Assembly (NCBI RefSeq): GCF_000715075.1
Contig: NC_134087.1
Span: 102,339,161-102,403,160 of the forward strand
Direction of reading: 5' to 3'
DNA length: 64,000 bases
Origin: Nicotiana tabacum
Lineage: Eukaryota; Streptophyta; Magnoliopsida; Solanales; Solanaceae
In this document: one piece after another, positions 21,178-31,498 of the stretch
Layout of the letters: each line of letters starts with the position of its first letter
Numbering within the stretch: position 1 is the first letter of the stretch
Notes under the pieces: model-generated
Seen by the model: only the letters and a program-made list of their open reading frames with translations
What the model was told of the DNA's origin: nothing
Databases searched by the model: none
Position numbers and translations under genes: made by a program

Positions 21178-22660
21178 ATGGCGAGAACACGCGCTTCCTC
21201 ATCTACTGCTCAGCAGCCCGAGCCCCCAGCAGCAGCTCCCACTAGGGGCAGAGGCCAAGGCCGTGCTAGAGGTCGAGGTAGGGGCAGAGTTCAGCCCCGA
21301 GCAGCAGCAGCAGTGGCGGAGCCTCAGGTTGATTTTGAGGAGGCGGTTCCGGCCCCAGCAGTTCTGGTGGGCCCAGATCAGATCCCCATAGGGTTTATTG
21401 CTACCCCAATTCTTCAGGACGCTCTGGTCCAATTGGTGGGCCTCATGGAGAGTGTCGCCCGAGCAGGTTTGCTTCCTGTTGCCCCAGCCACTTCTCAGGC
21501 TGGAGAAGGGTCTCAGACTCCTGCTATACGCAGTCCAGAGCAGCTAGCTCCTCAGATTCAGACTCCAGCAGTTTAGCCAGTTGGAGCAGTTTAGCCGGGT
21601 GTAGTAGCTCAGACCGGTGATGGAGCGACTATGTCTGCCGATGCTTTGTGGAGGCTGGATAGGTCCAAGCTCTTCACTACTACTTTCAGCGGTGCTTCTT
21701 CTGAGGATCCCTAGGATTTTCTATATAGCTGTCACGAGGTTCTCAGGAACATGGGTATTGTTGAGACCAATGGGGTCGATTTTGCTACATTCCACTTGTC
21801 TGGATCCGCCAAGACTTGGTGGAGGGATTATTGCTTAGCTAGGCCAGCCGGGTCGCCATCTTTGACTTGGGAGCAGTTTACAGTATTGTTTCTGGAGAAA
21901 TTTCTCCCCGTTACTCAGAGAGAGGCCTATTGGAGGCAGTTCGAGCGCCTACAGCAGGGTTCCATGACGGTCACCCAGTATAAGACCAGGTTCATCGACT
22001 TAACTTGCCATGCTCTTGTCATAGTTCCTACCGAGAGAGAGAGGTTGAGGAGGTTTATCGACAGTCTTATTCAGCCGATTCGTCTTCAGATGGCCAAGGA
22101 GGCCGGGAGTGAGATCACTTTTCAGGAGGCGGCCAATGTGGTCCGCAGAGTTGAGACGGTTCTGTCGCAGGGAGGTGGTCAGGGGTTGGATAAGAGGCCC
22201 CGTCATTCAGACAGATTCAGTGGTACCTCGTCTGGAGGTAGAGATTCATATGGTAGAGGCTATCCTCCTAGGCCCTTTCAGTCAGCTCTTTAGGTTTTTC
22301 ATGATGCTTCAGGTGGCTGTGGTCCTCCGATTCAGTATTCTGATCAGTAGTCCTTTAGTGCACCACCAGCACCTATCAGTGCACCGCCGCTTCAGAGTTT
22401 TCAGGGTCTTCAGCCCTAGCAGCCGAGGGCTTGTTTTACTTGTGGCGACACGAGGCACATTGCTAGGTATTGCCCTCGGGCTTCAAGCAGTTCTCCGTAT
22501 CAGGGTTCCCGTGCTATGGTTCAGGCACCAGATATTCCACAACCCGCCCAGCCAGCTAGAGGTGGGGGTAGAGGTGCTAGAGCTGGAGGTAGAAGTCCTA
22601 GAGGTGGAGCTCGGGCCACCAAAGGTGGAGGCCAACCAGCTGCAGTCCGTCCTAGAGAGG
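21178..22660 (+). pseudogene. gag: gag of LTR element 1, broken
   Basis: The structural polyprotein that packages element RNA. It starts at ATG 21178 (MARTRASSS), which directly follows TTCTTTCGCAG, a 3' splice-like site. The N-terminus is rich in Arg-Gly (ARGRGRGR), then a variable spacer, then the capsid-like retrotransposon-gag domain (about 21,750-22,170, with LPVTQREAYWRQFERLQQG). A CCHC zinc knuckle (CFTCGDTRHIARYC, 22432-22473) binds nucleic acid. In-frame stops include TAG at 21574, 21592, 21712, 22291, near 22348 and at 22417; most sit where element 2 or the family has CAG. The frame is otherwise continuous (frame 1). Confidence 0.9.
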
Positions 22661-24632
22661 TAGTTCAAGGTGGTGGGGCGCAGCCCCGATGTTATGCTCT
22701 CCCATCTAGGCCCGAGGCTGAGGCTTTAGATGCAGTTATTACAGGTACGGTTCTGGTTTTGTGATAGAGATGCTTCAGTGTTTTGATCCAGGGTCTACAT
22801 ACTCGTATGTGTCATCTTATTTTGCACCATATCTGGTCATGCCTAGTGATTCGTTGAGTATTCCTGTTTATGTGTCTACACTGGTGGGTGATTCTATTAT
22901 GGTAGATCGAGTCCATCGCTCTTGTGTAGTTGTGATTGGGGGTCTTGAGACTCGTGTGGATTTGTTGCTTCTAGACATGGTCGATTTCGATGTCATATTG
23001 GGGATGGACTGGCTATCACTTTACCACGCTATCTTGTACTGTCACCCCAAGACTGTGACCTTAGCTTTACTGGGTATGCCTCGTTTAGAGTAGAGAGGAA
23101 CACCTGGTCATTCTACCCGTAGCGTCATTTCTTATGTGAAGGCTCGACGTATGGTCAAGAAGGGGTGCTTGCCCTATTTAGCTTATGTTCGTGATTCTAG
23201 TGCAAATGTTTCCTCTATTGATTCTATGCCCGTGGTTCGTGAGTTTCCTGAGGTATTCCCTTCAGACCTGCCATGTATGCCGCCCGACAGGGATATTGAC
23301 TTTTGCATTGATTTGGCTCCGGGAACTCAGCCCATTTCTATTCCATCGTATCGCATGGCCCCGTCTGAGTTGAAAGAGTTGAAGGAGCAGTTGCAGGACT
23401 TGCTTGAGAAGGGTTTCATTAGACCCAGTGTTTCGCCTTGGAGTGCGCCAATGTTGTTTGTTAAGAAAAAGGATGGTTCGATGAGAATGTGCATTGATTA
23501 TTGGCAGTTGAACAAGGTCACCATCAAGAATAAGTATCCACTACCGAGGATCGATGATTTGTTCGATCAGCTTCAAGGTGCCAAGGTATTTTCAAAGATC
23601 GACTTGAGATCTGGCTACCATCAGTTGAGGATTAGGGCATCCGATGTCCCTAAGACAGCTTTCCGCACTCGGTACGAGCATTATGAGTTATTGGTCATGT
23701 CATTTGGGTTGACAAATGCCCCAGAAGCGTTTATGGATTTGATGAACCGAGTGTTCAGGCCTTATTTGGACTCGTTCGTGATAGTCTTCATTGATGATAT
23801 TTTGATATATTCCCGCAGCCAAGAGGAGCACGAGCAACATCTCAGAGTGGTTCTTCAGACTCTGAAAGATAGTCAGTTATATGCTAAGTTCTCGAAGTGT
23901 GAGTTCTGGATGAGTTCAGTTGCATTTCTGGGTTATGTTGTATCAGCAGAGGGTATTCAGGTTGATCCAAAGAAGATTGAGGAAGTCAAGAACTGGCCTA
24001 GACCAATATCAACTACAGAGATTCGGAGTTTCTTGGGATTGGCAGGCTACTTTCGTCGATTTGTGGAGGGGTTCTCATCTATTGCAGCCCCGATGACCAG
24101 GTTGATCGAGAAGGGTGCCCAGTTCAGATGGTCGAACGAGTGTGAGGCGAGCTTTCAGAAGCTCAAGACAACTTTGACTACCGCACCGATGTTAGTTTTG
24201 CCCATAGGTTCAGGACCTTACACAGTTTATTGCGATGCTTCCCGTATTGGGCTTGGTGCAGTATTGATGCAGGATGGCAAGGTCATTGCCTATGCTTCGA
24301 GGCAGTTGAAGATTCATGAGAAGAACTATCCAGTCCATGATTTAGAGTTGGCAGCCATTGTTGACACATTGAAGATTTGGAGGCATTCTCTGTATGGCGT
24401 GGCATGTGAGGTGTTCAGTGATCACAAGAGTCTTCAGTATTTGTTCAAGCAAAAGGAGTTGAATTTTAGGTAGAGGAGATGGTTGGAGTTGTTGAAGGAT
24501 TATGATATCACTATCTTATATCACCCGGGAAAGGCCAATGTGGTGGCCGATGCTCTGAGTAGAAAGTCAGCTAGCATGGGCAGTCTTGCTTATATTCCGG
24601 TCGGTGAGAGGCCGCTTGCGTTGGATTTTTAG
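22661..24632 (+). pseudogene. pol: Protease, reverse transcriptase and RNase H of LTR element 1, broken
   Basis: The aspartic protease region (about 22,730-23,080) shows the active-site motif DPGSTYSYVS followed by LGMDWL, but indels near 22,760 shift the frame. RT (about 23,400-23,980) is well preserved: [33 protein letters not shown], and the catalytic FIDD at 23787-23798. RNase H (from 24,225) has YCDAS and [10 protein letters not shown]. From 23136 to 24473 there is one open frame of 445 aa. Stops: TAG 23092 (after a Trp position), TAG 24471 and TAG 24630. One substitution converts the conserved DYRQL to DYWQL at a CpG. Confidence 0.92.
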
Positions 24633-26143
24633 GCTTTGGCCAATCGATTTGTGAGATTGGATATCTCTGAGCCTAGCCGAGTATTAGATTGCACGGTCGC
24701 TCGATCTTCATTATTGGAGCGTATCCATGATCAACAGTTTGATGATTCCCATTTGTGTGTCCTTAGAGACACAGTGCAGCGTGGAGGTGCCAAGCAGGTT
24801 ACCTTAGGTGATGATGGAGTGTTGAGATTGCAGGGGCGAGTTTGTGTGCCTAATGTGGATGGGCTTCGAGAGTTGATTTTAGAGAAGGCCATAGTTCCCG
24901 GTACTCTATTCATCCAGGCGCCGCGAAGATGTATCAGGATTTGCGGCAACATTATTGGTGGCGTAGAATGAAGAAGGATATTGTTGCATATGTGGCTCGA
25001 TGTTTGAATTGATAGCAGGTTAAGTATGAGCATCAGAGGCCTGGTGGATTGTTTCAGAGGATTGAGCTTCCCGAGTGGAAGTGAGAGCGGATCACTATGG
25101 ACTTTGTTACTAGACTTCCGCTGACTCGGAAGAAGTTCGACGCAGTATGGGTCATTGTTGATAGGCTGACCAAGTCAGCGTATTTCATTCCTGTGGCAGT
25201 TTCCTACTCCTCCGAGAGGTTAGCTGAGATCTATATCCGGGAGATTGTTTGTTTTCATGGTGTGCCTGTTTCTATCATTTCGGATCGAGGTACGCAGTTT
25301 ACCTCGCGTTTCTGGAGAGTAGTTCAGCGAGAGTTGGGCACTCAGGTGGAGTTGAGTACAACATTTCATCCCTAGACGGACGGCCAGTCCGAGCAGACTA
25401 TTTAGATTCTGTAGGATATGCTCCGAGCTTTTGTCATTGATTTTGGAGGTTCGTGGGATCAGTTTTTGCCTTTAGTAGAGTTCGCCTACAACAATAGCTA
25501 CCAGTCGAGTATCCAAATGGCTCCTTATGAGGCTTTGTATGGTAGGCAATGTCGATCTCCGGTTGGATGGTTTGAGCTTGGGGAGGCTCAGTTGTTGGGT
25601 ACAGATCTGGTTTAGGAGGCCTTGGACAAGGCCAGGATCATTCAGGAGAGGCTTCGTACGGCTCAGTCCAGGCAAAAGAGTTATGCAGACCGCAAAGTTC
25701 GAGATGTGGCTTTTATGGTTGGTGAGCGGGTATTGCTCCGAGTGTCGCCTATGAAGTGCGTGATAAAATTCGGGAAGAAGGGCAAGCTTAGCCCTAGGTT
25801 CATTGGTCCATTTGAGATTCTTGATCGAGTGGGAGAGGTGGCTTATAGACTTGCATTGCCACCTAGCTTATCAGCCGTGCATCTAGTATTTTATGTGTCT
25901 ATACTTCGGAAGTATCACGACGATCCATTCCACGTGTTAGATTTCAGTACTGTCAAGTTGGACCGGCAGGTCCATCAGTTGAGATCGAATATTTTTCTTT
26001 CGGTTCGTGTTTAGTGGAGAGGTCAGCCTCCTGGGGCATCGACCTGGGAGTCCGAGTTCGATATGCGGAGCCGTTATCCTCATTTATTCCCCGACTTAGG
26101 TACTTCCTTCTTCTGTCCGTTCGAGGACGAACGATTGTTTTAG
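24633..26143 (+). pseudogene. Integrase and chromodomain of LTR element 1, broken
   Basis: The integrase N-terminal zinc region (about 24,900-25,030) is damaged: an indel near 24,890 shifts frame, and the CxxC pair is hit by adjacent TGA TAG at 25010-25015. The DDE core is recognisable at TMDFVTRLP (25,096), [13 protein letters not shown] (25,275) and the EFAYNNSYQSSIQMAPYEALYG block (25,480). The C-terminus has [20 protein letters not shown] and a chromodomain (about 25,990-26,095) with WRGQPP, TWESE and MRSRYPHLF. Stops include TGA 25082, several TAG between 25,370 and 25,620, and TAG 26012. The terminal TAG (26141) overlaps the polypurine tract. Confidence 0.9.
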
Positions 26144-26153
26144 AGGTGGAGAA
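26142..26153 (+). other. Polypurine tract, element 1
   Basis: AGAGGTGGAGAA ends exactly at the base before the 3' LTR (TGTGACGACC). It primes plus-strand DNA synthesis. It overlaps the last bases of the pol stop codon. Confidence 0.9.
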
Positions 26154-29034
26154 TGTGACGACCCAAAGGGTCATCACCTGTTTTCTTACCTATTATGTGC
26201 TTCCGAGGCCTTGAAAACCTCATTTAGAGTCACTTCGATTTGCGTGCGCAGTCCGGGCGGGTAGCTAGAAAGCTTAAATATAAAATTCTATGAAAATTGT
26301 TAAGTCTTGACTTTAAAATGAATAAATTTGACTTCGGTCAACATTTTGGGTAAACGGACCCGGACCCGTGATTTGACGATCCCGGAGGGTCCGTAGAAAA
26401 ATATGGGACTTGGGCGTATACCCGGAATCGAAATCCGATGTCCCTAGCCCGAGAAATGAATTTTTAAGTGAAACTGTTTTCAAAAATTGTTTAAGGAAAT
26501 TTGAAGTGAAAACTGATTAGAAAGCAATGGTATCGGTCCCGTATTTTGGTTCCAACACCCGGTATAGGTCTTATATATGACTTGAGTCATTCTTGTGAAA
26601 TTTGGTTAAAAACGGACGTCGTTTGACGTGATCCGGACCTTAATTGAGAAATTTTATTGATCTCGAGGTTTAATTCGACGCTCGTGATGTTATTTTGGTC
26701 ATTTGAGTACAGAATATGTCCGTAGGATATTTTTGAGGTTGTGTGTATACTTGGGTTGGAGTTTCGAGGGCTCGGGTGAGTTTTGAGTGGGCTCCGAAAT
26801 GCCTTAGGCTTAGAAAGTCAGATGTTGCAGGTTCAGGAAGTTGCAGTCTCTGAACCCTCTAGTGCGGTCCGCGAGAAATCGCGTGCGACCGCGATCGCCT
26901 TTGTACGGTCCGCGGTGGAGGCTGTGCGGCCGCGGTCCATTTTTTACGGTCCGCACTGGGGGTCTGAGAGGGGTATAAATAAACGGGAATTTCAATTATT
27001 TTTCACTTTTCAAAACCCCAAAACATAAGAGGCGATTTTTCAAACAACCTTTCTTATCCAAAACGTTGGTAAGTGATTTCTAACTCATTTTCTTCACTCC
27101 TTAACATCTTTTAACATGATTTCAACTTCAAATCAATGATTTTCATGGGGGAAATTGGGTGTTTTGGGCAGAACCTAGGTTTTCTAAAATTGGGGATTTG
27201 GACCTCAATTTGAGGTCCGATTTCAAAACAAATTATATATTTGGATTCGTGGGGGAATGGGTAATCGGGTTTTGGTCCGAACCTCGGGTTTCGACCAAGT
27301 GAGCCCGGGGGTGATTTCTGACTTTTGGGTAAAACTTTAGAAACTCATTTTCATGCATTGGGGTAGATTCATTTAGCACTTATTGATGTCATTAAGTAAC
27401 TTGTGACTAGATTCGAGCGGATTGTTGGTGGAATCAAGGAGTAAAGCTATAGTTGAGACTTGAGTGGTGATCAAGGCATCGAGATAAGTGTTTTGTCTAA
27501 CCCTAGCTTGAGGGATTATGAGTTAAGTCATACTTGCTACATTCTTCTTGTTGAGTACGACGTATAGGCATGGTGACGAGTATCTATACATTGGTGTCAA
27601 GCATGACCGTGAGTCTTAAATTGAAAGTTGTTGTGTTCTTAAATGACACTTGAGTGCTTTACTTAATGATCTTCTATGATTGAGCATTTTCAATAATTGA
27701 ACTGAATACAAGTTGAGTTGAGGTTAGTTATAGCGGATTCTCCCTTGCCGGGATGACTAATTCAATATTGTTGTTCCCTTTCCGGGAAAATTATAACATT
27801 GTTGTGTTCCCTTGCCGGGAAGTTATTATATTATTTATGTTCCCTTGCCGGAATTTCTCGTGATTGTGTGATGAAATGTAAATGGGAGCGGGTGGTATAC
27901 CTACCACAAGATATAATGAAATGGGAGCGGGTGGTACGCCTACCACAAGATATAATGAAATAGGAGCGGGTGGTATGCCTAGCACAAGATATAATGAAAT
28001 GGGAGCGGGTGGTATGCCTACCACGAGATATAATAAAATTGGAGCGGGTGGTACGCCTACCACGAGATATAACGAAATGGCAGCAGGTGGTACGCCTACC
28101 ACAAGATATAATGAAATGGGAGTGGGTGGTACGCCTACCCACGAGATATAATGAAATGGGAGCGGGTGGTACGCCTACCACAAGATATAATGAAATGGGA
28201 GAAGGTGGTATGCCTACCACGATATATAATGAAATGGGAGCGGGTGGTACGCCTACCACAAGATATATTGAAATGGGAGCGGGTGGTACACCTACCACAA
28301 GATATGAGAAAATGGGATCGGGTTGTACGCCTGCAACAAGATGAAACTGAAAGTGAAAGTTGCCTTATTTCTCTTTATCCGTGTTAGAAGTTAAATTGTA
28401 GTTTCCTTACTATTCCTTGATATTTTGTTTTATCTGCTACCCCGGAGCATGTTTCCCCTTTCCTAGCTTTGAGTGTTCATTACCTGTTTACTTTTCCGCC
28501 ATATAGTATATAACTGCACAGGTTTATCTAGAGTCTGGTCCTAGCCTCGTCACTACCTCGCCGGGGTTAGGCCAGACACTTACCAGCACATGGGGTCGGT
28601 TGTGCTGATACTACATTCTGTGCTCTTTTGCACAAATCCAGGTCTTAGACAGTAGCAGTAGCGCGGGAGCCAGCTTTCCGTCCAGTGAGACACCGAGGTA
28701 GCCTTGCAAGCGTCCGCAGGCCCGGCGTCTCCTCTATCTTTATTTCAGTCTATTATCTTATGTATTTGAGACAAACAATTTATATCTTAGAAGTTCGTGA
28801 GTAATGTGACACCAGTTCTTGGGTAGAGGCATATGTTGATTTCCGTATTATTGTTCAGTTTCTTTAATTTAAGTCTTCTGTGCAGTTATTAAATTCCGTT
28901 GTTTTTCATGCTATCACTGATAATCGTTAAAAGAAGTGATTTGTTAATGAAGTAAGCTGTTAAGGATTGACTTGCCTAGTTCACATTAGTAGGCACCATC
29001 ACGACTCCCAAGGGGGGAAATCTGGGTCGTGACA
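26154..29034 (+). repeat. 3' LTR of element 1
   Basis: Same order as the 5' LTR: TATA 26974, donor-like GTAAGT 27069, mini-exon 27411-27483, array 27882-28345. Here the second donor is mutated (GAG|ATAAGTG) and the acceptor-like CAG near 28632 is CAC, so these signals have decayed in this copy. Confidence 0.95.
27882..28345. repeat. 39-bp tandem hairpin array, 3' LTR of element 1 (about 12 units)
   Basis: Same unit as the 5' LTR array but about 12 copies instead of 14, with one extra base near 28140 that breaks the 39-bp phase. Preceded by four CCCTTGCCGGGA-type motifs (27745-27855). Confidence 0.95.
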
Positions 29035-29039
29035 TAAAA
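29035..29039. repeat. Target-site duplication TAAAA, right
   Basis: Perfect 5-bp copy of 18011-18015. It confirms both outer boundaries of LTR element 1 and a single insertion event. Confidence 0.95.
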
Positions 29040-30415
29040 TGTATGATTAGTTCTACCCTCCATTCCAACATAGACCAGTAGAATAAAAGCACACTTTGGT
29101 TATAGCTATTGATAAAGCTAATGAAATCTAGCATATGATCCATACTATTTACTTTTTTTGCCTTCTTTGCACCAAAGTACGGGGAAAAAATCAAGGAAAG
29201 ATCAAATCGATGTTCTACTACCTTTAAAACATTTTCTGTTTCTCTGCAAAAACAAACCATCCGTGTGAGGTAAAGAAGAACCACAAACATGCTACTGGGA
29301 AAACATATCTAAATCGTTAAAATCTATATTTGAGGAAGATATGCAACACACACCCTTCCTTTTGTGCTAATATTTTATGAGCTTCTAAGTTCATTCTGAT
29401 TAATCTGAGCTTCTAAATTCTTATAAGTGCATTCATGTTAATTTATCAATTTTTCTACACTATTGAGGCAATATGTCTAAAAGACCAAATCAATTCTCAT
29501 TTAACATTATTTTTATATATCATTCACTGCTAGTTCTTTAATCACTCTGCATAACCACCTATCTCCTTGGCTGATATCTAAAGACAATCCAAAAAGATTT
29601 TATAGCATAGTAAACTCAAAAAAGACACAATTGTTTCATTCTAATAATGACCCATATCCAAATATTATGATCATCTATCTTATCGCTGCATAAAAAATTG
29701 CAGCACTTCTAAGCCTAAATTGTTGGAGTTAAAGTAGTCTACACCACAAATGAGATGGTAATATTCTAATTTAATTTCAAGATCAGTGTTCTCTATCAAT
29801 GGATTATCATGCTAATTCAAAGTTACTCAATTTAAAGATGGTTGTGGAGCAACGAACTTACAGGCAAATATCTGGTTTATCTTCCACCTTCTACTCTTAT
29901 AGATTTTAATGTAAAAAGACACAAATTCATATCACAAAAGTTATTTTCTACTGCTTTTAAAGAAGATTGCAGAGAAAATTTCATGTGATGATATCCAGAA
30001 GAATGATGGGTATTTCTCATTTTCAATATTAACAACTTCTCCATAGAAGAGTCCACTTACATAAGTGCAAGAGAAAACTATATACCAATCAACCAACATA
30101 TTTTAATGCAACTAATGTTCATACTCTTACTTTTTCTTGTTCAACATTCATGTAAATGAAGGGTGAATACTGAATCAACAGTGACCATAATCGATGAAAT
30201 TTTGACTAACATTAATATTTGCATCAATCTTAGACACAACAAAAGAGGCAAAATTAGAATGAAGAGAAATAAAGAAATGATAGAACTATTATATATTCTA
30301 CATTATTATAGTATAATTTTATATCTCAATATTTTAGTAATATTTTCAGTAGTTTACTATTAAGATAATATAACAAAATGAATATTTAGTTAAAGTTTTA
30401 AAAAAGTAATTGGAG

Positions 30416-30524
30416 TCTAGATTTGTAATCAGGTAAGCCAACCTTGTGTTGCCGTGATATTTGTTGAGTAGAGGAGCATTTAGAAAGCAGGCGTAAAAGT
30501 GAACATAACTGCATTCAAAAAGAG
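30416..30524. repeat. Direct repeat copy 1 (109 bp)
   Basis: It begins TCTAGATTTGTAATCA and ends GCATTCAAAAAGA, matching 31235-31342 at roughly 80% by eye. On the minus strand both read as a similar short peptide (LFEC...HF..CFL.APLL), so this may be a duplicated exon remnant. Confidence 0.65.
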
Positions 30525-31234
30525 TAACCAAAAAGAGGATAGTAAAAGCTTCATATTATTTTGCAAAAGGAAGTTAATTAAAGACGAATTATCTTTTGAG
30601 AAGAGAAGAGCATCCTGCACTCCATCATATTTCTAGCCAAAAGCTGGTATTTTCTCTGAATTCTCTTGGCATAACTCGTAAGAAGAATAATATCCAATAT
30701 CTACATTCTCTTCATAACTAAGAAGAAAGTGAAAGGAAGAAGCAATACAGCTTTTTCATTATCATTTAAGAAGTCATAGAGACTCTATTGTTTGATTTCA
30801 ACTCGATTTTTTCCTAGATAAATGATTATTGAGCCATTACAATGCATTGTCATAGACAGTTAAAAAAGAATGTGATAAAAGTAGGTTAAAAAAAACTCTC
30901 AAGAGAAAGACCATTGAAATAAAGAAGCTTAACAAAGGAACAACACAAGAGCAGCATATGAATTGCCTATTTTTAGCAAGTATTCTTATTAGAGATAGTG
31001 AGCAAGTTAGTAATTAAAGTTTCTTTAACAAATCATCTATTTGATGCGAACCAAAGCTTCTTTACTAAGAATCTAATAAGTGTTGTAAGTCATTGCACGA
31101 AAAACCCTCTAAAGAGGATTAAATTTCAAAACAATCATTTTCGAGCATAAATGGTTTTTTTCTTTATTGTCCCAAATTAATATGGAAAAATTGCAATGAC
31201 TTTATATCGGTTGGTATGAAAGATTTTGAAAAAA

Positions 31235-31342
31235 TCTAGATTTGTAATCAAGTATACTAACCTCGTTTCAGCACAACATATTTCTAGTAGAGGAGCATCC
31301 AGAAAGCAGTCGCAAAAGTGAGCTTAACCGCATTCAAAAAGA
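31235..31342. repeat. Direct repeat copy 2 (108 bp)
   Basis: Partner of 30416-30524, 820 bp apart, same orientation, just downstream (minus sense) of the RPA-like pseudogene. Confidence 0.65.
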
Positions 31343-31498
31343 ACACCCAGATGTGGCTTCATTTGCATCCCAAAATAGTAGAAAAAGATGTTTCACTGGC
31401 AAAAGTGCTAACAAATCATAGTCGTTTAAGTTGCTTGTTTTTGGTACGAAGTTGAATTTCATATTAAGTTTAAAAGGAACATAAATTTTAAATATCTT

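Larger units (their letters stand above)
18016..29034 (+). mobile_element. LTR element 1: Tekay/Del-type chromovirus (Ty3/gypsy), complete but dead
   Basis: This 11.0-kb element has long LTRs (2,965 and 2,881 bp) starting TGTGA and ending GTGACA, an initiator-Met-tRNA primer-binding site, gag-pol, a polypurine tract and a 5-bp TSD. Domain order (gag, protease, RT, RNase H, integrase, C-terminal chromodomain) and long LTRs fit the Tekay/Del lineage. The LTRs differ by many substitutions, a 9-bp difference near the start, a loss in the CpG block and a changed repeat count, so the insertion is not recent. The coding region has many stops. Confidence 0.95.
29040..31498. other. AT-rich DNA right of LTR element 1
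   Basis: No supported gene. It is the continuation of the 16,670-18,010 substrate. It contains a ~109-bp direct duplication (30416-30524 and 31235-31342). Short ORFs (28,976-29,290 minus, 30,163-30,363 plus) show no recognisable motif. Confidence 0.45.
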
